From Trissonchulus latispiculum (Eukaryota; Nematoda; Enoplea; Enoplida; Ironidae): a stretch of DNA of 64,000 bases. The notes beneath the pieces are model-generated. The model did not search any database, was not told the origin of the DNA, and saw only the letters and a list, made by a program, of their open reading frames with translations. The DNA lies in the NCBI GenBank assembly GCA_030248195.1, contig JASAND010006875.1:1-64000 (forward strand). Reading direction: 5' to 3'. This document shows positions 34,501 to 46,500 of this stretch, piece by piece. Position numbers and translations under genes: made by a program. Numbering within the stretch: position 1 is the first letter of the stretch; each line of letters starts with the position of its first letter.

Positions 34501-36592
34501 TTTCAGTTACGCCCTGTAAGTATCAAAGCAAATTAAAGTTAAGTTATCGTGTAATATAAAACAGTGTTTCATTACTGTACTAGACTAGACTCTGTGTTCT
34601 ATGTATACACAATTATTTTTGGCGGTTTTGACCGTGATTTTTTCAGTAATTTTTTACTCTTGCTTATTTTGTTTTAGAGCTCAAGAGTCAAAAAATTCCC
34701 GAACATCAGCTCCACGCAACTACAGACCTCCGCCAAAGCAAAAGTAATTCAGGTGTTCTTTTTGAAGTCATCCATGAACTTTATGAAACAGGTTCTTAAA
34801 TGTACTAGTGATCTATCTAATACTGCGTCGTCGTAGCGATAGCGAACTTGAGAGTGCTAGAGATTAGTATTATATTTAAATCTGTTAAGGATGGCCTTTC
34901 TCTGCCAGCATCACTAAACGTCGTTCCCTTCCCAGTTTTTCAAGTTTAAGTTGCTTATTGAACTACTGTAGTTGTTTTTGGTGTAATTTAGCACCTTTGA
35001 ATTCAACACATTGAGTCGAGAGATGCGGTCAGAGTCTTACAATGTGCTTTTGCGATCTCTCAAGCCCGGCTGTCGAACGATTCTGCTGATCTGTAGTCAG
35101 TCCACCAAAGACATACTAGTGAAACAGTTTACCAGCATTGTCTGGCCTTGGCGAAAGTGTGTTTTTTGTAATAGTTGCGCAATATGTGTGCTTTATGCGA
35201 GCTTTTGGAAACACTTTAACCTCCCAGTTTTTAGAGTTGACTATTCTAAAACCTTTTCTTCAATTTAAAGCTTAAAATTATGAAAATGTGCTCCTACAAA
35301 TATAAAAAACAAATAGATGCTTTTGACAGACCCGATCAATATAGGTCGACGATTTTTAATACCAGATTTTCTATTATTAGGTCCGCAGATGAGTGCGTTG
35401 CAACGCTTTTAACACTCTTACCTATTATATTATTCCCTTGATAGTGAGCATTTATTAAAGGCCTTTTCAGGACAGAGTAAAATAGAGCTGGCTTATTTGC
35501 TTTGCTGGATAGGGGTGGTGGTGTTTTGGGATCGCGCTAATCGAGGAACCCTTCTCCACCGAGAATTTTTCGATCTCCCCATAACCCGAAATAATATTTT
35601 TGAAATTTGCCCATTATTGCCATAGATTTTCCAAAAGTTTTGCGCCACCTGTCTTCGCCGGAATTTCGTGTGTTTTTAGTATGTTTTGCAATGTTAAGCA
35701 TAATTTGATTTGAACTCGTTTATTCAATTAATTTTCGACTTGGCTGTAATGGTTGGCTTCAATATTGTGATCAGTTTTTTCAGGAACAACACACTCTGTT
35801 TTGCCTATCTGCTTGTGGAAAAGAATCTCAACTGGTTTCGACTCCTGCTGAAGGAGACACTGGGAGAGGATGAGAACACTCTTGCCAGACTACAGGCTGT
35901 CAGTCCGGAGCGAGTCGTTGGAACTGTGCTGGCCCTCAACGGATTCAGGCAGTATTTTCAGATCTATCATGCAAAGCATAAGTAGGTATCAATTTGTGCG
36001 GAACTACTATTGTATTTTTAAGTTTTGACCCAAATTAACTAAACTTAATTTGGAAGGGTGCTATAGTTTGTTCAAAAGTTGACCCTAATTTTAAAAGTGA
36101 AACTGTATGTGTCCTTCATTCAAGTTTAGTAATTTTGGTTTATTAATGTATTACCTTATTTACCTCTGTGATTGTTTATTACAAGCCCAAGGACCTGTTG
36201 AAAGCCAACGAAATTTCATTTTTTGTCTTGCAAGTCATGGTTTGCTTTTGTTTTAAAAATATTTACATGTTTGTTTGTTTAGAATGGAACGTCGTAGAAA
36301 GAACGAGAAGGCCGCATTCCTGGGCATGGATGAGAGCAATTCCAGTCACTCGGCCAGCTCGGACGAGGATGGTTTCACTCGTCTGGACGATGACGAGGCC
36401 AGGATTGCCTCCGTCAAGGAGTCCAGTCGGAAGACTTCTGCTCGACAACGGCCAGAGGAAATCGCAGACTCGGGGGCCGGCCGGCCTCCGGATCAGAGTG
36501 AACTACTCTCCGGTCTGCCAATCTGGTTAGACCGACTTTTTGAGGGTTCCCTACCCCGGTACTATGTATCTGAATGGCCTCCTATACGATGA
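22511..36592 (+). CDS. DNAJC16: DNAJC16-like (ERdj8) J-domain/thioredoxin membrane protein, 11 exons
   Basis: Exons: 22511-22695, 28203-28336, 28984-29218, 29491-29708, 30153-30520, 33569-33703, 34343-34515, 34678-34743, 34992-35156, 35784-35981, 36283-36592. All junctions are AG/GT and all phases agree, giving 728 codons to TGA. Exon 1 has the end of a J domain (ILSDPKKKENFDTYG). Exon 2 has a thioredoxin active site CHVC (YSDWCHVCKRFEPVW), exon 3 the LPTLLVV segment, and exon 4 a second thioredoxin-like module (FGYVQMHRRDKEM, LLVFNEN). Exon 7 has a transmembrane helix (TLIGTMLVILAFSWCFSYA). The last exon ends WLDRLFEGSLPRYYVSEWP, close to the vertebrate DNAJC16 C-terminus. The family lives in the ER membrane (ERdj8, autophagosome-size control). 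The J-domain start with HPD is not in the window. The gene converges with TRPN. Confidence 0.92.
24190..26123. mobile_element. 1.9-kb element with TIRs of about 105 bp in a DNAJC16 intron
   Basis: The left end CAAGAACCAAAAATGCTCC through GGCGTTGACAC matches the inverse of 26018-26123 over about 105 bases with few changes. The terminal CAAGAA-AAAATGCTCC motif is shared with the elements at 17914 and 14659. Inside are two diverged tandem copies of a roughly 340-bp unit (about 24560-24880 and 24900-25230), a TA microsatellite (25275-25291) and a C-run (25376-25388). No transposase is seen. Confidence 0.82.
26687..27278 (+). mobile_element. tRNA-related SINE with 12-bp target duplication
   Basis: ATGATATATGCC occurs at 26675-26686 and 27279-27290, bracketing a 592-bp insert that ends in (CAA)n. 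The head GGTCCGAGGTTCGATTCCCG contains a pol III B-box within a tRNA-like 3' half; the A-box half is missing, so the copy is 5'-truncated. A block TTTCCTTGAGCAAGAAACTTAGG resembles conserved central domains of invertebrate SINEs. It lies in the large intron after DNAJC16 exon 1. Confidence 0.85.
27335..27876. mobile_element. Short TIR element, about 540 bp
   Basis: The left end TTGGCGGGAAAAAACCCA and following ATGCGGGAAAAAA reappear inverted at 27836-27876. A related fragment lies at about 26375-26410. No ORF; in the first large DNAJC16 intron. Confidence 0.7.
30623..31667. mobile_element. hAT-like non-autonomous transposon with 8-bp target duplication
   Basis: The termini are CAGTGTTTTTTTTGCTC and GAGCAAAAAAAACACTG, perfect 17-bp inverted repeats, with further inverted similarity inside (AAAATTTTTTGCGCA / TGCTCATTTCAG region). 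The flanks carry a perfect 8-bp direct repeat TGTTGTGC at 30615-30622 and 31668-31675. CAGTG ends and 8-bp duplications fit hAT; no transposase is encoded in the 1045 bp. Confidence 0.88.
31676..33560. other. GC-rich intronic insertion of unknown identity
   Basis: About 31780-32740 is markedly more GC-rich than the surroundings and has open frames on both strands (for example 31895-32338 on the minus strand, Gln/Pro/Ala-rich) without recognisable domains. It may be a decayed retroelement. A three-copy ACCCAAAGTA repeat lies at about 33318-33347. The stretch sits in the DNAJC16 intron between exons 5 and 6. Confidence 0.4.
34140..34250 (+). mobile_element. tRNA-derived SINE fragment
   Basis: CAGGTGCTCAATCGACAGAC is A-box-like and TGTGTGTTCGATCTCAACC is B-box-like, at tRNA spacing, in an intron. 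No target duplication was found. Confidence 0.4.
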
Positions 36593-36911
36593 AATGGTCC
36601 CTTCTTTACAAATTAAATACTCTAAGGACATTGATCCATGTGTCAAGAAAATTAGGAAGAAGCTTATTTTGGGTGAATTTCACTGTAGTTTTCTATAGTC
36701 TGTTTTTTTGTACATATCTGTTGAAACTGTGGGACAGTGTTCTCTATTGTGGAGCTGTTTTATTTTATGCATTAATTTATACTGTGCTAGCTAGCTAGTT
36801 GATGTGTAAGTGACTGTATCTCTGTTTTTCTGTCATCGTTGCTATTGAAACTAGGTAAGAATCTGCGCCTGATGAAGGTTGCTTTAAATCTAGTCATGCA
36901 TTTAAATCTAC

Positions 36912-37240
36912 GTAATTTGTGTATATCAGCAGGAGTACATAATGAAAAGAATATGACACTAAGCCTAGTCTCTGTTATCAGAGCAAAAACTGTTCTCTGT
37001 TCGCTAATCGCTGACCCCCCACAAATTGGACCCATCACTTCAAAGGAATCCTCACGCTATGTTTGTTTTCTAACGCTCGCAACAGACGCACATTGAACCG
37101 GTTGACTTTAAATTTTTTTGAAATGATTGGTCCAGTTTGTGGGGGGAGTCTGCCGTTAGCGAACAGAGCATAGTTTTTGCTCTTATAACAGAGACTAGGC
37201 TTAATGTTATACTCTAATCGTCTTGTACTCGTAATTTGTG
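36912..37240. mobile_element. Fold-back element flanked by a direct repeat
   Basis: The arms include AGCCTAGTCTCTGTTATCAG and its inverse and CTGTTCGCTAA and its inverse. CGTAATTTGTG is found on both sides (36911-36921 and 37230-37240) as a possible target duplication. Confidence 0.7.
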
Positions 37241-38362
37241 CTTAAGGTGCTGTTGTAATTTTCTGCTTTTAGATGCGATTCTTGTCCCTGTGGGTTTATT
37301 ATTGTACCTATTTTTGTTTCTACTGTCGTTCAGAACTGGTATGATTAATAGAATTTGATCAAAATCCGCGCCCACCGTTAAACCTTTGCTCGGTATCTCA
37401 ATGAAAGACCGAGCATTCTGTTTCTGTTAGTAGCTAAAAAACTTGAGTTCAAAGTACTTTGAATGGGGAATTACTATGCTGCAAAGGAAGACGATGCGTT
37501 CTGTTGCTTACATCACCGTAAACATTTATGTTTCATGTTTTGAGAGTTGCCTCTCCAAATTGATTTTTTAAAAAGAGCACAAGTAAAAGTTGTATTAGCT
37601 AGCCTTGCGGTATGTGTAGTGTAGTGGTATGTGTGTAGTATTTCCTCTGTATGTATTCCTGTGCGCTAAATGTGAAGAGCGGTTTTACCTGTTGTACTGT
37701 TTGATTTTGATTTATGCATTTGTATGTTTTGTTTGTTGTATTATATTGTATAACTGCTGTAAATAGATAAAATTGGCGGCAATTGTCGAACGCAGCGCTG
37801 TTGACAGACAGCGAAGGGACTGGGGTGGGAGATTTAAAGGATGATGTGCGTTAGAGCCACAATCATAGCTAGACGACGCTTTAGGAAATGTTAATCTTTG
37901 GGCACACTGCCACCTTGAGAGAATTCTCTTGGGAATCGTGTTCACTTAGGGAATCTGGCACGTATTGGAACACGTTCAACCTCAGCATTCACAAGTCTAA
38001 AAAGTTTAGTTCCGTTAGAAATATTTATAAGATTATTTCGATGTACATAATTAGGATAGCCCGATTTTAATTTATTGATGTTCGTCAAGTAAACGTTTTA
38101 GATTTTTCTTGTTGAAACGGAGTAGTTGGTTAGCTGGAATGTCATTTTTGCAATGATGGGATCGGTTTACTTAACGGAGGAGCGGAATATGGCAGCAAAA
38201 GTTCAGGGCAGCGTAGTTCACGGTGGGTTTTAAACGCCCGGGTTTTTGTGTTCTTTCCCTCATACACGCCAAGTGGGCGCATTCAGTTTCAGTGACTGGA
38301 CCTGAAGTCTGTACTAATCTAAAGCCTTTCCCTTCACTCTCCATTTCCTTAGTCAGTTTTAG

Positions 38363-38753
38363 CAAGAGTACATAATACATAAGAGTCTGACAGCAGGCAT
38401 ACTCTATGTATTATCAGCTTGACATCCTCTGCACGCTAACGGCTGACCCCCCCCCCGCAAATTGGACCCTTCACTTCAAAAGAATTCGCGCGCTATACTT
38501 GTGTGCTAAAACTCGAAGCAGACACAAAATTCGCGCACGTACTGCTTGTCTTTTAGAGCTTTAACACACAAGCATAGAGCGAGTGAGCGTACCCCCGTTT
38601 CGACTGGGTACCTATTTGCGGGGGGGTCACTGGGGTCCAATTTGCGGGTAAATGGATGCTACGCAGATCAGCCGTTAGCGTGCAGAGGATGTGTCAAGCT
38701 GATAATACATAGAGTATGCCTGCTGTCATACTCTTATGTATTATGTACTCTTG
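38363..38753. mobile_element. Fold-back element related to the insertion at 14367
   Basis: CAAGAGTACATAATACATAA at the left reappears inverted at the right (TTATGTATTATGTACTCTTG), and inverted similarity continues through GACATCCTCTGCACGCTAACGG. GTTTTAG is present on both flanks (7 bp). The left half matches the copy nested at about 14367-14560. Confidence 0.8.
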
Positions 38754-39235
38754 GTTTTAGTTACTGACTCAATCTACGTTTAGTTCGATTTGCAGTGGCG
38801 GGAAAGCTTCAGTCTATTAAAAATAGTGAACTGAAAGTTGCGGGTTTGATCCCAAGCACGGTGTGGTCGGTCGGCGCATATCATCGCAGTGCAGTGGAGC
38901 TTGTTTGTTTGTTTGTTTTGTTGACAGTTTACGTTCTGATTACAGTGATTATATTTAAAATTCACCATTATTCAAAAATAAAACTTCAATTTAAACAAAT
39001 AACACTGCTGCAAAATACTGAGAGGTAAAGTACAAAATCTAAGCTCTTCCAAAGCGATAACTGAATCCACAGCCAGACAACAATTATAATCTTTCTCAGG
39101 TTTGCCATACTTAATTAGAATTTAACAGTTTTACTTTTCTGGCTACAAAACGGCCTTCGGAAAATTGTTTCACACTGCTGAGATTGTTCTGATTAAAGGC
39201 AATCCATATCGATTTCATGACTTCTAGTTTCAAGC

Positions 39236-40595
39236 TCAACTGTGACTAGAATTTCCGTGTTCATTGGTTGACTGCTGATCCTCTTCGGCGTGTTCGTCGA
39301 CACTGTCCGTTGATCCCTTCTCCTCCTTTCCCTCCTTTTCAGCGTTGGCGAGGGCGCCCTGGTACATGTAGAAAGTGTCCACCACCCGACGCCAGTCAAT
39401 CACCACATCAATTCCCTGAGGTCCCTTGCTTCCAAGCTCCACCTTAGTGATGACCACTTCTGAAATATTCGTAAGCAATTTGTAAGACAAGGAGGAAAGG
39501 ACAGATAGAAATGGGTGTCTGCAAGTAGAATAGTGATAATTTAGTTTTAACAAAAGTTAACTTGTCTAATTGGTCCTCCAGTGTTGGTCTTTGAAGTTTC
39601 AGGTTTGGTTCAAGAGAAAAGTGTTATACTTTTTAGTAAAAATGTTTTAAATAACTAAAATGTAAAAATTAAAAATCCAGCAAACTTTTGAAAAACATTA
39701 GAACGGAGGCCCCACACTGAGTGCTTTCTGTTGGTTAATGTAGCTGGTAACTAGAAAAAGGGATCAAGTAAACAATTTCCGCCCAAATTCTCAAGTAAAC
39801 TATCTCCCCCCAACGCTTTATCTCACTCAAAACTTGACAAATTTAGTTCAAATTTTGTGTGGGTGCATTCCAACAAATATTTGCTTGATTGGTGATGAAA
39901 TTTTTAAAATTTAAGAATTTTTTAAATTTTTAAGTTTTTTAAGGGGGGACCAAGGGGAAACCAAAAACTTTTTTGTCTCCGATTTTGCTGAAAAGTTGTA
40001 GATAGAGGTTTTCTGTGTCGTAGAACACGAATCTGAAGTCCGTTTTTCGGTTCAGCTTTTCGTTAGTTCAGTGTAAACTAAAGTAGTAAGCTTAAGATGT
40101 AAGCTTATACTGAACTAACGAAAAGCTGAATCGAAAAACAGACTTCAGATTCGTGTTCTACGACACAGAAAACCCCTATCTACAACTTGTCAGCAAAATC
40201 GGAGACAAAAAATTTTTTGGTTCCCCTTGGTCCCCCCTTAAAAACTTAAAAACTTGAAATTCTTAAATTTTTAAAATTTCATTACCAATCAAGCAAATAT
40301 ATGTTGGAATGCACCCACACAAAATTTGAACTAAATTGGTTAAGTTTTGAGAAAGTTAGCATCAAGTAAACTATCTCCCCCCAATTGAGGCTGGGGAGGG
40401 GAGATTGTTTACTTGATCCAGAAAAAGTTATGTGATCCGTTTCAAAAGGAGCCCTTTTATACAAACCTTCTCCGTCTCCTCCTTGAGCTCGTTTTAATGC
40501 TGGCGTTGATCGGCCCATTTGTTCGCTCATGGAGTAGGAATCTATGTTCTCTTCGTAACGCATATCCTCTTGAGCCTTCGGCGAACACAGATTAC
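39236..40595 (-). CDS. NompC: TRPN C-terminal tail exons
   Basis: Exon 40595-40467 (DMRYEENIDSYSMSEQMGRS) and exon 39459-39236 (TKVELGSKGPQGIDVVIDWR, then an acidic, Glu/Ser-rich end) finish the protein with a stop. The VIDWRRVVD segment parallels the DWEAIAKKY region near the fly C-terminus. The intron between them contains the fold-back element 39761-40419. Confidence 0.85.
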
Positions 40596-43500
40596 CTAAA
40601 ATGATGAAGAAAAAACAAGAATACCTACTCAGGTAAAGTTCTTACATTTCCTCTGTGTACAATCTGCACTACTTGCGCTGAAGATACCTGAGAAATAGGA
40701 ATAAATTTGATAAATATCTTCCAAATCTATTATTTAGCATAACTTAGAATCGGGAAAAGGAAAAATGCACCTAATTTGAGAATGCAATATTTTGAATTTT
40801 GGCCTTTGGTAACAACTTCCTTTTGTCTAAACGCAAAAATCTATCAAAGAAGTAGTGTTGTGCAGTACAACTGTATCCTAGACGCCTTTACGCGAGGAGA
40901 GAGAGTTTGTTTCGGAGGCAGTTGGGAAAGCGTCCTTGTGAGGGATTCCACATGAATCTATGGTTGATCACTTTCTTGTACACTCTACTGACTGTGGAAG
41001 TCTATTTGACGTAGGATACTTATGCAACAATATGTCATACCCTTATTCTTTATGGCCACTTTCATGACAGTGTAAAATTTCGTGAATATGTTGACAGGCG
41101 TTGCCGTTGCCGTTCGTTTGTTCATTTGCCGAATCAGTTTTGCTCGACCAAATTTCCATTCAGTATCCGACTGGGCCTGAATTCGTTGGTAGGTGTCAGA
41201 CATCATAGCGATCAGCAGGTTGATTAACACAATCAGGGTGACCATCATATAGACTCCGAACACGATTTTCAGAATAGCTATGGAAAATTCGGGGGTTCGA
41301 TGAAGCGGGGGCATTTGATCCGGTTCCACCAAACCGAATAGGGAAAAGAAGAGCATTTCCAGGGTTTCGATCGGGGAGGCCAGTCGGGCTTCGCTGGGAT
41401 CGTCGACAGCGAAGGCCGGCTGAAAGATTGAGGTAACGTGGAGCGTGAATCCGGCCACAAATAAGGCAAGGATGACCAAGAATCTAATTAGGTCATACAT
41501 CAGATCTCGAATAATGATGGCCCAGGGACCGAACAGGTGATGAACTGTCAGAAATTCTAAAATATCCACAAAACAGAACAACAAAACGACGGCAAACAGT
41601 TGATTCTTTATGTATAAAATAGTCTGTTGTTCTCGTAGGTAGTCGGGCGGATTGCTGATTTTGGGATAGATGAAGGCTGTAATGTGAACGATCACAGCAA
41701 TGGCACTGAATATCAAAATTGCGATTTTCAAAATTCCCAATCCGGAACGGGAATCCGGATTACTAAGTTCGGAAACCAGCAAACCGGAAAGCCAGAGCAA
41801 GAGTAGCCATTCCACCCAAGTAGGCACCCAACTGTCTACCTCATAGATGGGTTTGTTCAGTGATAGCACCTCAATGATAAGCAATGATGTAAAGTAGCCG
41901 TGGGAGATTAGGTGACAGATAAATTTGATGATGGGTGATTTGCATATTTTCACCTCCAGTGGTAGGGAAAAGACCACCCACAGCGGTGGAAAAACAGTTA
42001 AGACCACAAAAAATATGAAAAATTTCCAGTCGCCCCAGTCAATTCCACCGTTCCAGATTTCGGTAAGATAGCGCTGTACTGTGGCGTGGGACACAACCTT
42101 TTTCTGTTCATGTTCAATTAGTACGTCCAGAAACGGTCTATTTCGATTATCAATCGATTTTAGCAGAAGGGCGGCATTGTAGTCAGTGGAAGCTATGGAT
42201 AGCAATTCTACAGCCATGTCTTCGCAGTATTCAGAAACGATGGCTAAATCCTTTGCTCTCTCCTTTTCTTTGGTCGACATTTCTCGATATAAACTGGACA
42301 GTTTAACGGCGATATCGATGGGAGCGGGCGATAGTAGGACGTATTCCTCCACTGGCTTATAGTGATTGCTTTTACCGCAAACCATTAGGTCGAAGACAAA
42401 CTGAAACATACAAATACATTTACAAAATGAAAGTTAGGTTAAACTAAAAGATAAAGCTAGAGTATTTCCACGGCACTATGAAAATGAAATATTACACAAA
42501 CGTATTTCAATCACGTCTTGGTCTTATTAATATATTAATCGATACTTGTAAATTAGCTATATCATTTTTTGTTTGGCTACAAATAAGGACATTTATCTAG
42601 AAAGCTACGGAAGAGAAAGAAGAATCTCTATCTGATGTCTGCAAGCAATTAAAGTATCATTCAATCTGACAAGGAATTTTTAGTCCGACGTGAAAGTTTT
42701 GAACTCTTGAACCTTTCTATCTTCCATTAGAGCATAGGAATCGTGTTCATGATGCATTAGAAAGGACAAGACTGGATAGTGATTGGCCGCCGCTGCAAAG
42801 GTTATGGCAACTTTTCCTTCTTTCGTTTCGGCCAAAGGATCAGCACCTGATTCTAGCAGTAGTTTGACCACTGCCATGTGACCTGCTTTTGTGGCAAAGT
42901 GTAAAGCTGTCCAACCATTCTATAACAAAGGAATAATAGCCGACGTTTACTGTCTCCAATATTTTTGTTTAATTTTTGAATTGTCATTACAGTACCTACA
43001 ACCCGAAAATTTCGGGCCTGAGGTAGGGATCAAGCCACAACCTTGGCTCTATCAATTGAGCCAAGCAGGCAAAATCGAACAAAGCTTAAGTTTGAATTAG
43101 TTTCCAAACTGTATTGATTGACATTTTAAAGTGTATATGCTTTTGCGTCCTAAAATTGAGTCAAAGTCTTGCCTGAGTAGCAAGACGACACCAAATTACG
43201 AATAATTTTTGTTTTTCGGAGGGTTACAACCGAGGTTAAGGTTAAACTACAATTAAGGCTAAAAGAACTGGTCAAGCTCTGACGTACTCCATCCATGGCG
43301 TTGATGTTGGATCCTTGACCCAGGAGAAGTGAGACCATGTCATAGTGACCATTCATGGCGGCCAGATGGAGACTGGTTCGACCCTTGGAGTCCTTCAGGT
43401 GGAGCTGGTGAGTGGATCTGCTCAGAAGGAGACCCACCACGGCCACGTGGCCGCACTGCGATGCCAGATGGAGTGGAATGACGGACTAAAAACAGACAGA

Positions 43501-46500
43501 AAACAATTTTATTTGTTATTTTTATTTGAATGATTGGCTTGATGTTGTTGTGAAGTGTCAAAAAATGCTGGTAAGTAACATTTTACAAAGAATTTTACAT
43601 AGGTCAGGAAAGCAAAAAGTGCCTTGTGCAAGTTAAGGTCTTCCGCAGGAGTCTAGAAAAACATTTTAAAAAATGGAGAAAAATTGTACCTGAAGAACGG
43701 TTGGGACATCAACTTGTACACCTTGAAACTGAAGCAGCAAACGGACCAGACCCTCGTGACCAGATTGAGCTGCCATGTGAAGTGGAGTTAATCCGTACTA
43801 AAACAGTAAAACAGATACTTATGATTCAAATATTCTATTACAACACTGAATTTAAATAAATATTACAAAACTGTAACATTTTTCCTCAAAACAGACTGGC
43901 AAAATTACTTCCTATCCTAATCTACCTCTGTTCCAAGTTCCTTGACCATCAAAGGATTAATGCCTCCAGGCGGTTCGGATTTGGTGGTGGCTGAAACATG
44001 GGACAGCATGGATCGGACAAACTCAATCTGACCAAAATGAGCAGCAACGTGTAAAGCTGTTAATCCTGTCTGAAAATAAATCAATTATATAATAGCTATC
44101 AGAATGTTAGCGTTTGAACAGCTAGCTTGGATACATTAAAGTTTTGAGCCTAACTTTGGATACATTAAATTTTAAGTTTCTTTAATGAAAAATTTGTTGC
44201 AATTCATTTTTTGCAGTTCATTCAGCAGAATCCACAGTTGATGAAGCAACGGATAACTTATCTGATTACCATTCCATTATTCTTTCATTGTTAAAAAACA
44301 CTTACTTTAGTTAATTTATTTTCGTATAGCTTGTAAGACGTATATATCAAGTTACAAACCTTTTTACTGCAATAATTCCAGAACGATTTATCAATAACAT
44401 CCAGAATCTGCAAATGGCCATAACGTCCAGCTAAATGGAGTGGCGTCATTCCATTCTAAAATATTGTCATTAAATGCGAAAAAATTAACTCTAAAAGCAT
44501 AAAATTTACATACTTATCCTTGATTAGATCCACTCTTTACTAAATATTTTGCCTAAAATTGTTCGCTTTCCTCTTCCAAAAATCTAGCGAACATGAAGAG
44601 AAATTTCAATGGAGCATTGGGCTGGGTAAAGAAGAAAGGATCCAAGCTAAAGTGTAACTTCAAAAATAGGAAGGGCAAAGATCGAGAAGAGCGAAAAGGA
44701 AAGGAAACAGAACCTAGTAAAAGGTTAGCTAAAATGTTGTCAGAAATCTCCCCTTCTTCAAATGATTCTTCAAGTACCCTCCTCCTAAGAGGCTACTTAG
44801 GTGGTGTTTCTACTATTAGGTAAGTTAGGAGAACTCCTAAATCCGTTTCAACAGATTTCTCGTAAGCTTAGCTGGCACTGCTCCCAACTTAGGAAAAAGC
44901 TTAGGAACGGTGATCATTACTTCTAACTTAAGAGAATATTTTGAATCTAATTCCCTAGACGAGTTCCTAAGCGAAGCTTAGGACATTTGCGTTTCTAGCC
45001 GTGGAAGGATCTTTTGCAACGAGGCCCTGATTTCTGAAATACATATATGTCTGCAGAACACAGAGGACTTAGAATTGCTTGGATAAAAATACAGTAGTTT
45101 TAATAAAATCTGTTTTTAACTTTATTTGCATTTTTATGAGTTTTAGTTCATCTTCCAGTTCCAAGAAGGCAAACGGAGGAACCATTGACGATGAAGAGTT
45201 GAATCTGACAATTGTGGAATGGGCAAGACTTCAGGGATTACCCGACTGGGCCCAGGCTAACTTGAAGCAAAAAATGATCGAAAAAAGACGAGCAAGAAGG
45301 GACTACGAAGCTCAACTCGAAAAAAGAAAGCAGGATCTTCTGAAAAAATACGAACTGAAAAATTTTGCCGTAACAGGAATTGCACCGGTTCCGAAAAAGG
45401 ATGATCTGCTACTTACGCCCTATCCCTATGATAGAACGCCGGCGGATTTGGCGTTAGCTAAAAAATCCGAAAAAGTTCCTTCAAAACGCCTACTTTTTGA
45501 GCCTATCAAAACAGCTGTGGACATTATCCCTCCTAAACGAAAGGTTGCGGTACGCAAGGAAGTCCCAGAACATAAACCTACCGATAAAGCTGCACCAGAT
45601 AAGGTAAGTGGTTTTACTATTTAGTATTTAATTAAAGCAAAGCAGTATTGAGAACATTAAAAGATGAAATTCATCGTGCGCGGGATCATAGACTCTTGCA
45701 TTTAGAGTTTAATGATCCTTCTATTAAAAAGAATACCCAAGCTATACTAGTAATAATAATACAATACCCAAACTATACCAATAAAAAGCTATCTGAATAG
45801 GAAGTACACTGACTGCTTATTAAATTCCACGTTAAATTGACTATTTTCTTGCTTTAGTCCCAAACATCCAAGACCGAAGCCAGTATTTTGAGCAAATCCT
45901 TCGAAATCGATGACAATAAGCTCACGCCAATGCCAAAAGTCAGCCAAACGGCAAAATCCGATGCTACCAGACCAACGTCAACCGCCAAGGAAGTTGAGGC
46001 CAGTGACTCTGGCTCCTTCGACACTCTGGTTGCGTCAGTCTTCATGAAAGCGCAGGAGGACATGACACCGTTAGAGGCAGAGACTCAACGAAATACCCTG
46101 GCAAATGTGGCTCTCAGCATGCCCGGACCCAGCGAAAAGGAAACAAGAACAGGAAAGGGAAAAGTGCGAATAACATTTAAGGAAATTGTGGAAGTGGATG
46201 AGTTTAAGTATGGCGAGGAATCAAGTCGAAAACCTCAGTTTTATACGACTGCCATTAAACCATAATATTGTGTCGTTAATTTGTGGCGTACGTAAGCATG
46301 CATTAAACTAAATATATTTTGCATATAAAATACTACCGTATTCTCGCGCTTAAGAGAACACCCACTTAAGGTGCTGGTTTCATTTCGGGCATTTTTGACT
46401 CTTACGGCTTTAATCCTTTACGTAAATAGCTAAAACTTGCGAAATAACCTATTTCCGTGCTCTTTAACATTCTGGGACCAGTCCCGGATTTTTAGGCCAA

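Larger units (their letters stand above)
36593..39235. other. Convergent intergenic region between DNAJC16 and TRPN
   Basis: 3' flanks of both genes. No additional gene is supported. It contains two fold-back elements (36912-37240 and 38363-38753) and a tRNA-like B-box (GGGTTTGATCCCAAGC, near 38842). Confidence 0.5.
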
